Notes: a model not told the origin generated them from the letters alone. DNA of 64,000 nucleotides from Sclerodactyla briareus (GCA_026419785.1 JAODTK010002109.1:114312-178311), one strand, 5' to 3'. Positions 25,761 through 38,949 are shown, numbered from the stretch's first letter. Numbers and translations: made by a program.

Positions 25761-28619
25761 ACAAACCTACTGAGTATCGGGACTAGAAAAGAATTAGGAG
25801 TTGATCAAGTGGCCCCCAATTTAGTAACGTAATTAATTATTAGGATATTGCTGGCTAATTAAAAAATCTGTGCTCCCCACCATTACTGTAACCGATTAGT
25901 CATATCGAGCTGTGTTTATCCCAAAGTATCACGGTGAGCACTTTTGAGTGCACTACCTCAATGTAAATATATTTTAGAATACAAATGTAGATATACGAAA
26001 TTTACGGATAGTAATAGTTTCTTATCAAAAAACCCTGGTCCCCTCCCCTGTCGTGGTTGACACAATAGTGTTCCGACTGGAGACTGCGAGTTTGGTTCTC
26101 GACGCCACAGAAGATCCTCGTCCCCAGAGGCTGGTCCGTTACAATACATAGAGCATGACCAGGATCATATTCATAGGGTACACCGATCTGTGTGTTTTGG
26201 GGCTATTCTCACTGCAGGATTCTGGAGACATTGAAAGGGTAATGAATTGAGGATGAAGGCAGGCCAGAATGAGATAATCTCCAGTCACACATGATGATAA
26301 TGATAACTATACTGCTAGGGAGAATTGGAGGAGTCACACCGTAGCGATTAGGAGCCCAGCACAGCAGCTGGGAGCTGAATAAGCTGTGACCTGAATGTGA
26401 TCATTCTTCTGATTGGACAACTGTTCATCGTTCAAGGTAATCGAATAGTCCATCGCTCACGGAACAATCCACATTTTCAACATTATCTAACGATACATCC
26501 CCAAAACTAACCCTAACATATGTTCGAAATGTGTGATTGGCACTTCTGGGTTTGTGAAAATTTGATTGTCATTGATATCAATACAGGGTGAACAGGCCTT
26601 TACAGAGTCTAGCCTGCTGCTTATTAGCAGTGGGGCACATCGATGTGGAAAACGGGGCGAGGGGGAGGGGGTGGGGGGGAGGGGGATGATGGGCCTCTGA
26701 AGTTTGAACAGAAATTACGGTCTTGTGTGCATGTTAAAAGTGCAGCACTGCGTCCATTACCTAGTATTATACCAGACGCATGCTCATTTGGAAATGGTAG
26801 GTCATTGCCAAATCCAAAGAAAATGTGACTCACATGGGCATTTTTCCCCACAAATAATGTGTACAATCACCAAACTGACTTGGTGTGAGTCTCTAATACT
26901 CATAATTTAAGGAAATATTTGACAAAGCCAGTCTGGCAGAATAAAGGAGGATTTTCGGGAATTTGACAGGTAAGTGGACGATTAGGTATGTATGATGCAC
27001 CTACCGATGACAATTTCCCTTGTAAGGAGGCGCGTATGCAAAGCATAATGGCAAAATTGACCAATCTTGTCAGGGCATGCACGGTGCAAAATTTATATGG
27101 TATTAACATGACCAAATATAGTCACCAGTTGTTTACAAACATCCTCAACTTGCCATTATCGATGCAGATTACCACCTCGCTGGCAAAAGAGCAAGAAAAA
27201 AATTACAGACGCTCTTTATAAAGGTAATCCTTTCAGCGACCAACACAGGTAATCAATGACGAAGTACAGCCAGAGTCTGGAAGGATCTAATGATTTTTTT
27301 TAAAGCAACCGGCTGAGAATACTTTTGGTCTCGAAAGAGGTCTAGAAGCGAAGTAATGCATGAAGCATACAAGCACAATCTGGGTATAATGGATAAGTAT
27401 ATATGGGTGCTTTTTTTACCCCCCAAACAGAGCGGAGTCAGTCTTGTTGCACTAGCTTTGTTTTTTCCCAGGGTGGTAGATACCGCACCCGAGGGCCAGC
27501 ACAGATATGACACTGTGCTCCCGAGAAGTAATTGTGCAGTAAGTGATCAAGTCATAAGCTTGTGTGTGAGGGAATATAAATTGGGCTAAGTAGATCAATG
27601 GCCTGTTAAATGCACGTGGATCAGCGAGGCGGGGTGAAGTGAAGAGCTAATCCTATTGACAAAGAACGTTGCCTGGAATGTAAAGACATCATATTAAGTG
27701 CAAATATGATGATGGGCATACACCTGCACGAATAACATATGTTGGTTCAAACAAGGCTTAGACATTGCTACATAATAGTTTCTTTGAGCTCAGAGAATGG
27801 CACCCAGAGGAAAGGTTTTTTTTTTTTTATAGGTGATATCGAAAAACGAAAAGAATGCGAAGCTGCAAGTGCACCCCCCCCCCTTACACGGTTCACCATA
27901 CGACTCCCTGCCCCCGTGACGTCTAGGCGAGCCGTGCCTTTTGGGTATTTCAGGCCAGTACCCAACAAATTTTGGTGCGGGCACCCGGGTACCCAAAATT
28001 TACGGGCCGAAAATTGCACAATCAGGCACACTAGTAAAAATGCAGTGTCCACTACTCCGCTCCCAGTCATGCAATAATGAAAAGATGCCTCAGTCAGGTA
28101 CGATCGATACATCGCAGTAATAGTACACCATAGATTTACGGTGAGAATAATTTATGAATGAGTCACTGAAAACTGTGTGGCGGCACAGATGTACAGCTCT
28201 GATGGGTAAAGAGTTGGACAACCGGAGGCCACTCTTCGCACTAGCAAGGAGTTGTGCAGGCCTGCGGGCCGTTGCAGACGCTTAAGGAGAATAAAGGGGA
28301 AAATCGCATCGAATTTGTTCTATTAAAAACATAATATAATGATCATTTTTAGGGTTCTCGGTGAGTTGTGTATTTTCTACCCGGGGCAGGACAGTAGGGC
28401 AGGACTCGATACCCGGGACCGTTCACAGCCCTACTGAGTCTTACATTTCTTACATCAGGTGATTGTAAGCATCACTCCCCCTGAACGAGTAGTCCCTCTA
28501 ATCTATGAGTTCATTTTGGCAGGTTTAGTAGTAAGTCATGCCCTTGGCATCTTGGCATTGAAGGTTTACAAGGATTTATGCAGGACAGGAACTCTCTGCT
28601 AAAAAACCGGGGGGACCTG
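25761..28619. other. No gene recognised
   Basis: Short frames only, on both strands. It contains a G-rich tract (26,653-26,686), a T run (27,818-27,828) and a C run (27,874-27,884). The three overlapping frames around 27.74-28.11 kb lie on opposite strands of the same sequence and show no domain. Confidence 0.55.
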
Positions 28620-28830
28620 TTGACTTTTGAACTCACTCAGATTTCAGGACATCCTTTAATATGAGGTGGATAATCGTTGACCCGACTTCCAAGAACAATA
28701 GGGGTCATACTTAATTTCAAATGCCCCCCACCTATTGCCTTGAACAGCTTACATTGTTCACAGATTTTCAAACGTTGGATGAAATCTTGATTCTGGAGCG
28801 ATTTTTGACCGGACTTCAAAACAGTCAAGG
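28620..28830 (-). repeat. Fragment of the CAATAGGGGTCAT repeat family
   Basis: Contains TTGACCCGACTTCCAAGAAC directly followed by AATAGGGGTCATAC, then further on a TTTTGACCGGACTTC block. It is closely related to the units at 62,560-63,300. The single 63-codon frame is not credible as a gene. Confidence 0.5.
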
Positions 28831-28934
28831 GTTTTGCATTAAAATTGAATGAAAGTCAGTTCAATTCATCAGGGCTGAAGATTAGCACCAGTTCATCAGG
28901 TTTGTGGAGAACTGACGAGTGACAACATTGACCA

Positions 28935-29315
28935 TTTGCATGAATGATACAATTAGGCTATTAATTAAACATTAATTTATGTAGAACATTTGAATAATTC
29001 ATCACCGCTAGTCTGTCCTATATGCTAGACCAACTCACCTATGGTTAATCCTAATCTTGTAACCGAGCTCGAACAATCACATTTACTGAAGTACCCCACT
29101 TAATCAATAACTTTCTCGCCCAAAATCTAATCATGATTGTGTTTCACAGTTCACCCAACCCACTAATATGTACATAAATTCATAAGTGAAATCCTGCTAA
29201 AAGATACAGTAGTGTGACACACACACACACATACATACATACAAATACTCATGCCAAAGTAATCGCCACGTTTCTATCTGAACTCGGCGAGAAAAACAAT
29301 TAAAGTTTGAGCAAT
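28935..29315 (+). repeat. Dispersed repeat with (AC)n-CATGCCA core, copy 2
   Basis: The landmark order matches copy 1: GGTTAATCCTAATCTTG, CCCAAAATCTAATCATG, GTTCACCCAACCC, then GTGTGACACACACACACA followed by ATACATAC, CATGCCA and GGCGAGAAAAACA. Divergence between copies is large. The AC/ACAT microsatellite at 29,213-29,243 is part of it. Confidence 0.55.
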
Positions 29316-29591
29316 ACATATGTGTGTTAAACCGTTATCTGTTCAACGGATTCAGACTTCCACCCCTCTTTTCATCTTCGACCAGACTCTAAAAAAACAT
29401 ATATGGGACCACCCAAGCCATATGGCTACATTCTAAGTGGAGTCCTCTGCACCCTTTGTGATGGACAGGTATTGTGTTTATAAGAATAGCAGATTTGACC
29501 TCAGGCGATCTTTGACCTGACAAGAGAACAATAGGAAATCATCTACTACAAAGGCCCTATGGCCAAACTACATGGCCAGTTAAGTACTAAT

Positions 29592-29695
29592 TGCAGCTAT
29601 AGTTTTCACAAGAAGTATGACAAACACACAGGCACAAACACGCACACACAGCATGCCAGTGATTGTATCGATTACTTCTGAGAAAAAAATCCCGA
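29592..29695 (+). repeat. Dispersed repeat with (AC)n-CATGCCA core, copy 3 (3' fragment)
   Basis: Only the distal part is present: AAGAAGTATGACAAACACAC, GCATGCCAGTGATTGTATCG and CTGAGAAAAAAATCCC. It lies about 280 bp after copy 2 in the same orientation. Confidence 0.45.
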
Positions 29696-30073
29696 TATTC
29701 AGAACGCTTACAAACCGCCCATATATTGGAATGAATTAATATTTCATTATTTGGGATTCCCAGTAAATACTTCCACAATGCAGCTTCAACTAGTTTGGCA
29801 GTGAGTGAGTGACACACAACTTTATCAGGAGATCTGGTTAAGATCAGAAAAATACAGTTGATCAGTTGGATAGGAGATGGGATAGAGTCTGTATCATTTT
29901 CACAAAACTCCCTGCCCCCCAGACCCACCAATTGGGTTTACTGTACTTTGTTGTAAGAAGAAATTTTTCGGGAAGGCCCATGCCTATTGCAAAGGCCCAT
30001 GCCACACACCCATATATGCTGCGTATGCATCAAATCATCAAGACCATTCATAGAGCATGGTGATGTTTTGATG

Positions 30074-30165
30074 TTCATGATCATTCAAGAGCGGTCACTT
30101 ATTGTGATAATCATGATCATTCAAGAGCGGTCAATTCTTGTGATATTCATGAGCAGTTAATTTTT
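30074..30165. repeat. 36-bp tandem repeat, 2.5 copies
   Basis: Units start at 30,074, 30,110 and 30,146 (partial). The first two share CATGATCATTCAAGAGCGGT and end TTGTGATA; the third keeps TTCATGAGCAGTTAAT. TGATCA inside each unit is a palindrome. Confidence 0.8.
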
Positions 30166-32494
30166 TCTCTCTTGCAACAGGACTTTCACTCCTCCGAAGT
30201 TGTGCAGAGATCCCTGTCAGTCGCCACATGTTAAGTGAACAACCTTCCCCAAATCCCCAGAATTCTAACCATTGTCTCATCCTACTAAAACCTTGGCAAT
30301 GCTGCAAAACGCCAAATCCATCGCTTTACTAGAGTATATATGGGAAATCAGAGGGGACTGACAAGAGATACGCAGAATACAAGGCACGAGGCTGTAGGCA
30401 GCAGGCAGTAGCGCGCCAGACAGGCGGCTTCCTGCGGCGAGGCGATGTTGATGTTAGCTGCTAGCATCAGTCAGGGAGCTATCAGCACCCCTGAAAATTC
30501 AGAGGAGGCTGCTGCTGCCATCAGGACAAACCATGGCAGTCTTCTGCTGCACCAATCTTACCAGAATCAGCCTGAAAGTGTGAAGATCTGACAGAGCAAA
30601 AAATGTTAGCATTATTACCTTGGTGAGAGAAAACCTGCAAGAAAACAAAAATTCTTTCATCAAACGAAAAGGCCCTAATACATATATCCCAGGTTCTGGG
30701 CATATGGCTCTGTTTCCCATAACTGGTTGGTGAATTATTGGTGGATGTGTATACTTACAAATCTCACTATAAGATTGCCCCCCCCCACCCATGCCTGACC
30801 TATTCATCCAGCAGACTAGACCAACCTAGATATGGTCACTCTGCCCCCATATCACTGCTGAAACGACTATTATCATATTATTAAAATAAATTGAAAACAG
30901 GAAAGATTTCCTCAAGAGTTTCATCTGTTCCAATTATTCATCACACATTTGGTGTTTCCATTTAGGAGTAGGCTTTGTTATGATTGTCATAATTAAATGG
31001 GCTACACTGGATTAGCCAGGTATGAGATTGCAGGACTCACAGTTTGACATGGAACTTCTGGCAAAGAGGGAATAAACTGCTGCTCTGAAGTGAAGTGCCT
31101 ATATTTAGGCAGTACTGACATCAACTGCATCATGAGGAGGATATTCCATGGATTCCTCCAAAGTGATGCTGCAACAATGTTCCATAGGTTCATGTCGTAA
31201 ATTTTGACTACTCTGGTGATTGTACATGTCGGGGATATTATGTCTTTGGGTGGTAAGCCCAGTATGTCTGCGCGTGATTTAGTTACTGCGCCTGTGCGCG
31301 CGTCGGTATGTTTATTCAAAAGCCCTTTAAATCAAACCGCTCGAGGTGGGCGGTAAACTAACCAGTTGTACTCAGTCTATTGAGCAACTTCTGAGGGTTA
31401 TATGTAATCCAAATCACTGGAAATGTTCAAAATACACGCTTTCCAAAAAATTCACTTTGAAAATAGCAAATTTTAGAATATTTTCGCCACAAAGCGACCA
31501 TGATTTGCCATGAGTCATTTGGAGGAATTTGGGCTGTTTTTCAACAAAGATTCCTTAAAATGCATTTATCGAGTAAATGACACTCATAACACTATCATGA
31601 TATTTCCACGGATAAAGGACAAGTAATTAGTCTGAGAGAAAACAGTCCTGAAAATGCTCCGATGGCGGTTGTCAACAAACCGTGATGGAAGTACCGTTTG
31701 CGGATTTTTCAGTAACACAAGCTGTTTTGTGTTACGCACTCAATGCAAGAGTGTAGGAAACTACTGAAATGGCATCCTACAAATGAAGTAGCGAATATTC
31801 AAGCAGGGTAAGGGAAAGAGGTAACTTTTATAAAAATGTAATAATTACCAACACACTTCCTGGGGTCAACTGGGATGAAGAGCGAACCGATTGTAAACTT
31901 AGGCCTTACATACCTAATTAGAGAAGTATGAAGGTTATCTTGGTGTTGGGTAACTTTCACTACGGCACATGTATATACCCGAGACACGACTACGCCTACA
32001 TACAGACACTGTTACTGGTACTGGTAAGTTATGGGAATATGTTTTTTTGCATAGGACATGGCCTGCTTTTTCATGTGAAGTCGAGCCTGGGAGTAAAGTG
32101 AGCTTGGATTCCAAAGGACTAGTACAAACTAGACCTGAAGAGTGCAAGTCCCTCGTGGCAAATTGGCAAAACTGTCATAGAAGTGTTGGTACCCCCAGCC
32201 AGCTCTAAAGGATATTGTTTCTAGTTTTGAGGACCAGGACATTGTCCGCCCCCATCACCCTCCCAATCAGCGGCACCTGCATAGGCGGACTCATGGGGTC
32301 CGACTGTGTGGGGGCACTTTTAATCTCATCCTTCAGTTTATGGCGGTGTAGGACAGCCAGGCCCACACCCAGACAAACCTACAGTACAACCCGCAAAAGG
32401 GGGGCATTGCCGAATTTGGAGGCGACGGCCTACTTTGAAGCTGCAGTCAGTTGGTGGCTGGTCACAAAGGACCTACACTTCTGGGATTAGGTCT
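30166..32494. other. No gene recognised
   Basis: AT-rich sequence with short frames on both strands. The 105-codon minus frame at 31,002-31,319 has no recognisable domain. A C run is at 30,779-30,786. Confidence 0.55.
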
Positions 32495-32865
32495 TATCCT
32501 CCGTCTCATGTTGTTCTCCCATCTCATTGGTTACCCTGTCTCATCAATCAATATTGTCATAGTCCCTGTGTCATTGATCTCGTGCTATTCGTTCCTCCGT
32601 GTCATCGGTTCCCTGTCTCATTAGTTTGCATCTTGTTGCTGTATGAAGACATGGTGTGAGATGAGAACCGGCCAAATTTCATCCTTCATAGACCGGGGCT
32701 GACGTGAATATGGATGTACTATTGCCGATTGGGGTTACCGTTCATCCTCTGGCAATCGGGCAAACGTCAACGAATAATAAAATCGGAGGACGATTGAGAC
32801 GGGACTAAAGGGGAGGTTTTACGCTAGATAGGGGCCAATGAGACGGGGGGACTATAGAGCGGACA
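32495..32865. mobile_element. Possible foldback element with GTCTCAT repeats
   Basis: The left part repeats a short block in one orientation (CCTCCGTCTCATG, CCCATCTCATTGG, CCCTGTCTCATC, CCTCCGTGTCATCGG, CCCTGTCTCATTAG). The right part carries its complement (GATTGAGACGGGAC, CCAATGAGACGGGGGG). This head-to-head arrangement of short repeats resembles foldback transposons. No coding region and no certain target-site duplication. Confidence 0.4.
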
Positions 32866-35241
32866 CCCATTTCATACAAAGGTTCCATTTTTTTTTTCAA
32901 ACCATTTTTTCATAACTGATGGACCTGCGGCAGTGTTGTGATGACAGGTGGGATTGGTGCTGTGGTTGCTTCATTCATTGATATGGTTGGTATACAAGCA
33001 AATCACTCTCAAGCTTATCATTGCTGTTATCCCTAATATTCTCATAATACTCGTTGACTCTAGGATGTTTAACATTTTTTTTACGGGCTGGAATACGCTA
33101 CCGTAAAACAGCGATTATCAAGAATGCAGTTAGTACACCACGGGAGGCCACTTCAGACGGTCTAACAGTGTTAATGTGGCTGCCAACCATATTTCTGGTT
33201 GTTCGCCTCCTGACAGGAGCGTTGACTGGTATCAGGTTCAAGGTTTACTTCTAACCTGACGTTTCAATTTTTCGATTCATTTCTCCAGCATTTTTTCTGG
33301 CTTCGTGACATTCATAGTTATTTGCCATCCCAGCAAAGTAGGGGGAGTGGGTTCATATGCTGATCCCCGACAGATGGATTAGGCATATCAGATGCCTACC
33401 TAATGTACGGATTCAATGCGGATAGTTATATCATAGATATCATATAATGCACTGTCATCAAATTAGTTGATGTCAGCTTCTCCAAATTCTAATGAGAGGT
33501 ATATCAACCTTCTTATGTGTGCAAGTCATGACCAGATGCTAAACCCTAAATTCTGGATGATCAACCTATGAAATCAAGTTGACAAGAGTCAAGCTAAATC
33601 ATCTACAACAAGACTGGAGCTTCTGCTAGCAAATTACGCCTGGGACGACAAAGAAAGAGGGTCAAGCTTTAGATGATGGGGAGGGGGCTGCTGTTAACAC
33701 TGACGCCACTTGACACGGCATTATTCTTTAAACCACACCCGCCCTACACAGTACCATCATACTTTGTGGGTGCCGTTAGCAGCGACCCATTTTAAACGTG
33801 TCTCTAAAAATAATTTACTCTCAGTTGGCAGCTGAAGCTGAAATGTTCATATCGGGAATCATTTGATGAAATAGTTGTTATTCAGTGACATAACCATGAT
33901 GGAGCCTTTCCCCCCCCCTTGTAGATTGCCTTGTAAGGGTGTTGTATTTAACCATCACATCTCTGACAGCCGAGGTTATATGGTGGCCCCGAGTATCAGC
34001 CACTATTGCTATTTGTACAAAGACAGCCAACCCCTATAACACCAGAGGGTGTTAATATAGAGAGAATAAAGCTAAACATCAGACCAATCACCAAAGGACT
34101 TATCACCGAGTTTGAATAGATTACACTCCCCATCCTCCCCTATGACCAAGTGGCAAACAAAAAATATGAACACACATGGGTCCTGAGTTCCCCCATCCCA
34201 CCCCTCGGCTCCTTCATCTACTGATCACACACATCGGTCTACTCAGTCACACCATTCCAGTATTGCTTTTGTTGCATTGGATGGGACTATCCATATTACA
34301 CTCAGTGCTGTCATATACCGACAATGTGTATTACTGGGTATGTTCTGAATGTCAGAAACCTGGGCTTGTTTGAGGCCAAACGATTGCACTTCATCAGGAT
34401 TTGTTTCCAATTTTCATGTAGTAATTTGTCGAGGAACAAAATATTGAGTTTTGTGATAACATTACTTCCAACATGAATACAATTGTGGAATTTACTTCTC
34501 TCGACTCGCGAAACGTAACTTGTGTGCATTTGAGCAACTAATGCCCATGACTAATGTGCGGTAATTTTTTTTCCTTTTTTATTCCTTTTTTTTTTTCTTT
34601 TCTTCTTCTGGGTTAAGGTGCCGTACTCCGGAAGATTACACTCATAACACATTCCATTTCACTAGTGCATTGAAAAATTCCTGCCAAAGAGCACTCGGAT
34701 TCATATTGTATGAACACTTAACGATCTATTTTTAGTTTTCGAAACCTCCTCGTGAAATGAGTGTTTTGAACCGCAATAGTCGGGTATTCTGGAGCTCATA
34801 CAAGAATGATTCACTTACTATTTGTGTTTAACTTGACCCTTATAGTGTTACGGGTTTGAGCTTTCAAGGCTCTTAAGTTGTGATCCGTATCCTTGTCATG
34901 CGAATTTGGTCATGATGGGGAAATATTTCGTGAACTTATAGACGAGAAAGAATTGTCATAATCTTTGGCTTCTAAAAATTAAAATACCTGCCGAAATGAT
35001 CATTTTAAACAATGGTTGTTGATTATTCCGGCCTAAGCTAGTTTGCGTGATTCTCACCACCTAATTAAAGACGTAGTCTGCGCGTGGTATAATACTATGC
35101 AGATTCAACAATATGGGCGTGTGCTAGTCTGGTTAACTAAAAGTGTACAGCGCGTATGTTGTACGAACATACGTGAGCCGCGCCGTCCAGGCTCCGCTAA
35201 ACATGTCTGGTTCTACAAAAACAGTACGGGTTTTGGAATCT
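32866..35241. other. No gene recognised
   Basis: AT-rich. It contains T-rich and TTC-rich tracts at 32,888-32,898 and 34,564-34,608 and a C run at 33,910-33,918. No frame resembles a known exon. Confidence 0.6.
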
Positions 35242-35471
35242 TGAGCCTATGAATACTTACCCTTATAGACCATGCCACCCCTCAATTATGTACCGAGTGT
35301 AGGCATTTAAACATAGTACCGGGTTGCCACCCCATCGCCCTTCTCTTTTTTCCAGGCTAGGCGTCCTGCATCTCGAGGGTTACCCGGAAGCGAATGTGTG
35401 GACGCTTGCGACGGCCCGGGGGGGGATGGATGGGAGGGACTGTCGTATAAGGGTAAGTAATCATAGGCTCA
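35242..35471. repeat. 230-bp segment with its own 29-30 bp inverted termini
   Basis: TGAGCCTATGAATACTTACC (35,242 onward) is mirrored by the reverse complement of 35,441-35,471, which reads TGAGCCTATGATTACTTACC. Both then continue CTTATA and end GAC. The left terminus overlaps the left inverted repeat of the larger block, so an insertion, duplication or inversion has occurred at this edge. Confidence 0.75.
35251..35358 (+). repeat. Left inverted repeat of the GC-rich element
   Basis: Reads CTTACCCTTATAGACCATGC, then a less conserved stretch, then TTTAAACATAGTACCGGGTT and GCCACCCCATCGCCCTTCTC. The reverse complement of 41,229-41,345 reads CTACCCTTATCGACCATGCA, TTTTAACATAGTACCCCC and GCCACCCCATCGCCCTTCTC in the same order. 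A stretch of 20 bases (GCCACCCCATCGCCCTTCTC) is identical. Confidence 0.8.
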
Positions 35472-35504
35472 CAGATTCACAGAACCCCGGGACTGTGTTG
35501 TAGA

Positions 35505-35545
35505 ATCTATTCACCTACTCTACTTACCCCTTATCGAACCAGCAC
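35505..35545 (+). repeat. Extra copy of the element terminus at the left edge
   Basis: ATCTATTCACCTACTCTACT followed by TACCCCTTATCGAACCAGCA matches the reverse complement of the right edge, ATCTATTTCACCTACTCTAA followed by CTACCCTTATCGACCATGCA. It is in the same orientation as the left inverted repeat but about 250 bp further in. Confidence 0.7.
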
Positions 35546-38500
35546 CAGTCTAGCACAGGGCGCTGGTGGTGGGACCGTGCCGTCGCGCCGTGCAGGCGGA
35601 CGCTGAGTAGTCGGCGGTTGCAGAGCCGCTATGGCAACTGCCCTTCCTTGGACACCGCGTCCGTCCCATAAGTACGCGACAAAGGTGTTCGGAGTTTCCA
35701 CGCCACCGCTTTCCTCACGACTTCTTTCTAGCCGGGCGCTCGAGACCATGCTGCCGGCGGATGCGGAAGCCAAACATTGATCGCTGGGAACGGATCAAAC
35801 GAGTCCCTCGATAACCAAGCCCATGGCCCGGACGGGCACCAGTGCTTGCGACCCGATCGCGGGGAGTTCAATCTCGCGCGAAAACGGCACCGAATGACTG
35901 ACTCTGTGACAAGAAAGCCGGATCCGACAGGAAACGGATCCCGTCTAGACCGTGCCAGGGAAGGAAGGCTTAGTAGGAAGCGGCCTCAAGACAGCTCATG
36001 CGGCTCGCGGAGGCCACTGCCGCCCCCAACAAACGGCGTTTGAGGTTGAGGAGCTCCAGCGTTTTCGAAAGCGTTTCGCGGGAGATTTGTGGCGAGGAAA
36101 CCTGCCGGGCCAAAAAGAGCTGAGGAGACGACTCGCAACGTCCGGAATCGTCGAGCCCTGCTTCACATGTAGAAGAGGCCAAGACGAAGACATCGCAAGG
36201 GCGTAACGATGGCAACCAAGGGCGTTACAACCGAGGCTGTTGCGACGTCCGCAAAACCGGTCCCGAATGGCCGCTTGTTCGGAAGCATTGTTCGGCTCGT
36301 CACCCCGCAGAAGAGACACAAGGGAGCAAGGGCCGTGGTACCACAGATAACCCATCTGCCCGAGCCGGAAGGGTCGGAAGCAGAGGTCTGAAGTCGCGCA
36401 TTGTTAGCCGTCCCGAAGAGACGACGAAAGGTCGGGGGTCGATCGGGACCGTCACGGCGTGCCTTGCCGTGATCGCCAAAAAGGGGCCGTCGTCCTAAAG
36501 CATGGCACCCTCACCCCGAGAAGCGCCGCGTCTGTGGTCACGTCGCCGGGGATAGGGGAAGGGAAGTCGCAAAAAGCGACTATACCGCGCCACCCATGTG
36601 CTCGGCCACGATGCCCCTATGTGGCTCCGTCCATGAGGACAGGAAGAGCCCGAGATCCACACGAAGAGGGATCGGTTGGCGGATCGACAACAGACTGCGC
36701 CGAGCGGCCGGCGCGGCGCGCGACGGCACAGAGGAGATCGAGATATCGATCATAGGGGCCGCCGGAACCCAGGGGCCGAGTCACTGCCCCGGGCGGGAAT
36801 ACTCAGGATGACCGCTGCAGCCGCGGCAACTTCCGAGACGCGCTGAGATCCGCGCTGGTAGAGAAATGGACCCGCTTTCGACGGGGCCACCCGGGGCCAA
36901 TCGTCGTTGTGAGCGACGACCGTACTGCCATCCTGCCGCAAGAAGCGAAGATGGGGGGCCGACCCAGGTGAAAGAGCCGGGGCCAGCGGGAGGCCGAAAG
37001 GAGAGGCGACCACCCAAGCGGTTTAGTATGCCCCGAGCGAACGCTAGGAAGCGGCCGTTGATGAGAGGGTGCCTGGGCAGATGAGGGTCCCGTAGGCTCT
37101 CGACGTAGCCCGCCCCCTCTTGAGGAAGGATCGGGATGGCGGGTAGCAAGGGACCCCAACCGAATTTCCTTGGCGGACGGGGCGATACCCTCCACTGGTG
37201 GTGCTTCCGACGAGAAACGATGAATGCGTAAACGAACTCGTTCGCCTATGTCTTCGGCATCCCCTTCAGCTTTAGAGGTAGAGGTCGGCGGCGCTGGAGG
37301 AGGCCGGCCTCTGCCGTTCTCGACCGCGGGCGGCACTGAAGCCCACAAAAAGGGGTCTACGCCCAGGAGGGCAAGTCCGCACGAAGCAGCTTTCATGGCC
37401 TCTGTAGGTTGTGACACCGCCTCGAGGACGGTGTCCCGACACATGCCCGTGGCCCATCCGGATCACGTTTCCGGTGTCCCGCCGAGAGCTGCGGGGTCCC
37501 TCCTACGCCGCCCACGGAAAACGCCGTCGTCGCGTCGTAACCACGATTTCCACGGACGAGCCGGTAAGCGCATGCGTAAAAAACAATGCGACGACGGAGA
37601 GTCGAGGTCCCAGAGTTCATTAGCCGCCTAAGAGTTCGAGAATCCTCTTTGTGTGGAAGGTCCCCCGGTAGTGGACTGAAGTGGGTGGAACCTCACCATC
37701 GATCGGCCCACCGGGTGGTGGTCTACGGCCCGGCAATGAGGGATAGGCGGGACGGCGGCGCGGTGGCTGTTCCGATCGGAAGGCTCTTCGGAGCCCAGTC
37801 ACCGTTGGATAAGTGGCGACCGCTCATTCCGGAGCGGTCACGGGAAATGTCCGTGCCAAGGAACAACGCCCGCTCGGAGCCCGAGAAGAAAGAAACCTTG
37901 GGTATCAGAGGCGCGTGAACGAAACGAACAAAGGCGGCCTCTACCGAGAACGGTTGACGCGGGGGCGAGGCCTGCTCCAACGGGACCCGAGACTGCCGAA
38001 AACGTGGTTTTCAGGGGGGCACTCAAGACTGGGTCCCTGAGGGAGGGGGAGGTGTGGTCGAAGAGACCCAAACAAAAAATCTCGCCGGTCGCCAACCTCT
38101 CGCGCACGTGATGCACGAGAAAGACAGAGAATGGGCCTTGCCGCCCCTCCACCTCCTGAGGCTAGTGCGTAAGAAGTCCCACAGGGGCTCCTACCGAGCT
38201 GCGGCAGGGGCATGCCTCGGCGGAACCCCCCGCACCGGTGAGGACGGGCCAACGCGGGCACACTCTGCTGGGATGACTCAGACTGGCGTCTGCGCCGAAA
38301 CCCCCCAACCCAAACGAAGCACGTGGTCCACTCCTCCAGGGGTCCTGACTGGTGTTCGAAAACCAAAATCGGAAACCCTGGAATCCGAGTGGTTGATTCG
38401 GCCAGCCGAGCCAAACCGAGCGCCGGTGGGGCCTCGAAATCTGACCTTCAAAGCCCTCGAGAGGCCGGTCGGCCCTGCGCTTCGATGCGCCCAGCCCCGA

Positions 38501-38949
38501 CCGAAGCCGTGGTCTCCGCGGAGCCTTGGGATTGGTTCTGTCGTGCCCCAGGATCGTAACCGATCTGGTCGCTGAAAAAACGTATGGTGCTCCTCATGCG
38601 GACGGGGCCCCCAGCCGAGCCATGGGCGCCTCGCGACCCCCGCGAAGCAGACCAAGCGCCCCAGGATCCGAACCGAGAGCGACTGTCGGTTCGGCAGGCG
38701 GAAAAAAAGCCTGGCGCTTCTCATTCGCCGGGGACTCCAACCTCAGGCGTAGGCCCCCCCGTTCATTGAGGTCCGTACCCGGTGACCGACCTACCGGGGC
38801 CAACGGAGTCCTGGGCCTCGGTGGTTGCCCAGTCTACCGAGTCCACAGTGATCCGTGTGCCTGCATGACGCCCTCGGATCCGACGTCCGTTTGAAGACGG
38901 CCGGCGCTCTCGACGCCCCAACCAGGCTAGAAACAGCGCCCGGGCACAA
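35546..38949. other. GC-rich interior of the element, no gene recognised
   Basis: Very high CpG density and no dominant reading frame. The longest frame is 213 codons (36,803-37,444, minus), overlapped by comparable frames on both strands. None has a recognisable domain or a codon pattern that sets it apart. From about 38,280 onward, weak echoes of the tandem unit appear (GGTTGATTCGGCCAGCCGAG at 38,391; TCGGTTCGGCAGGCGG at 38,686). I see no match to 18S, 5.8S, 28S or 5S rRNA. Confidence 0.5.

Noticed and set aside
27673..27697. TGGAATGTAAAGA, identical to the 5' half of the miR-1 microRNA
   Set aside because: The match stops after 13 bases and the flanks do not form a precursor hairpin, so it is treated as chance.
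36803..37444. 213-codon open frame on the minus strand in the GC-rich block
   Set aside because: Low stop-codon density from high GC explains it; there are overlapping frames in other phases and no recognisable motif.
35546..38949. GC-rich block as a ribosomal RNA gene or spacer
   Set aside because: No recognisable 18S, 5.8S, 28S or 5S core sequence; a spacer origin cannot be excluded but has no positive support.
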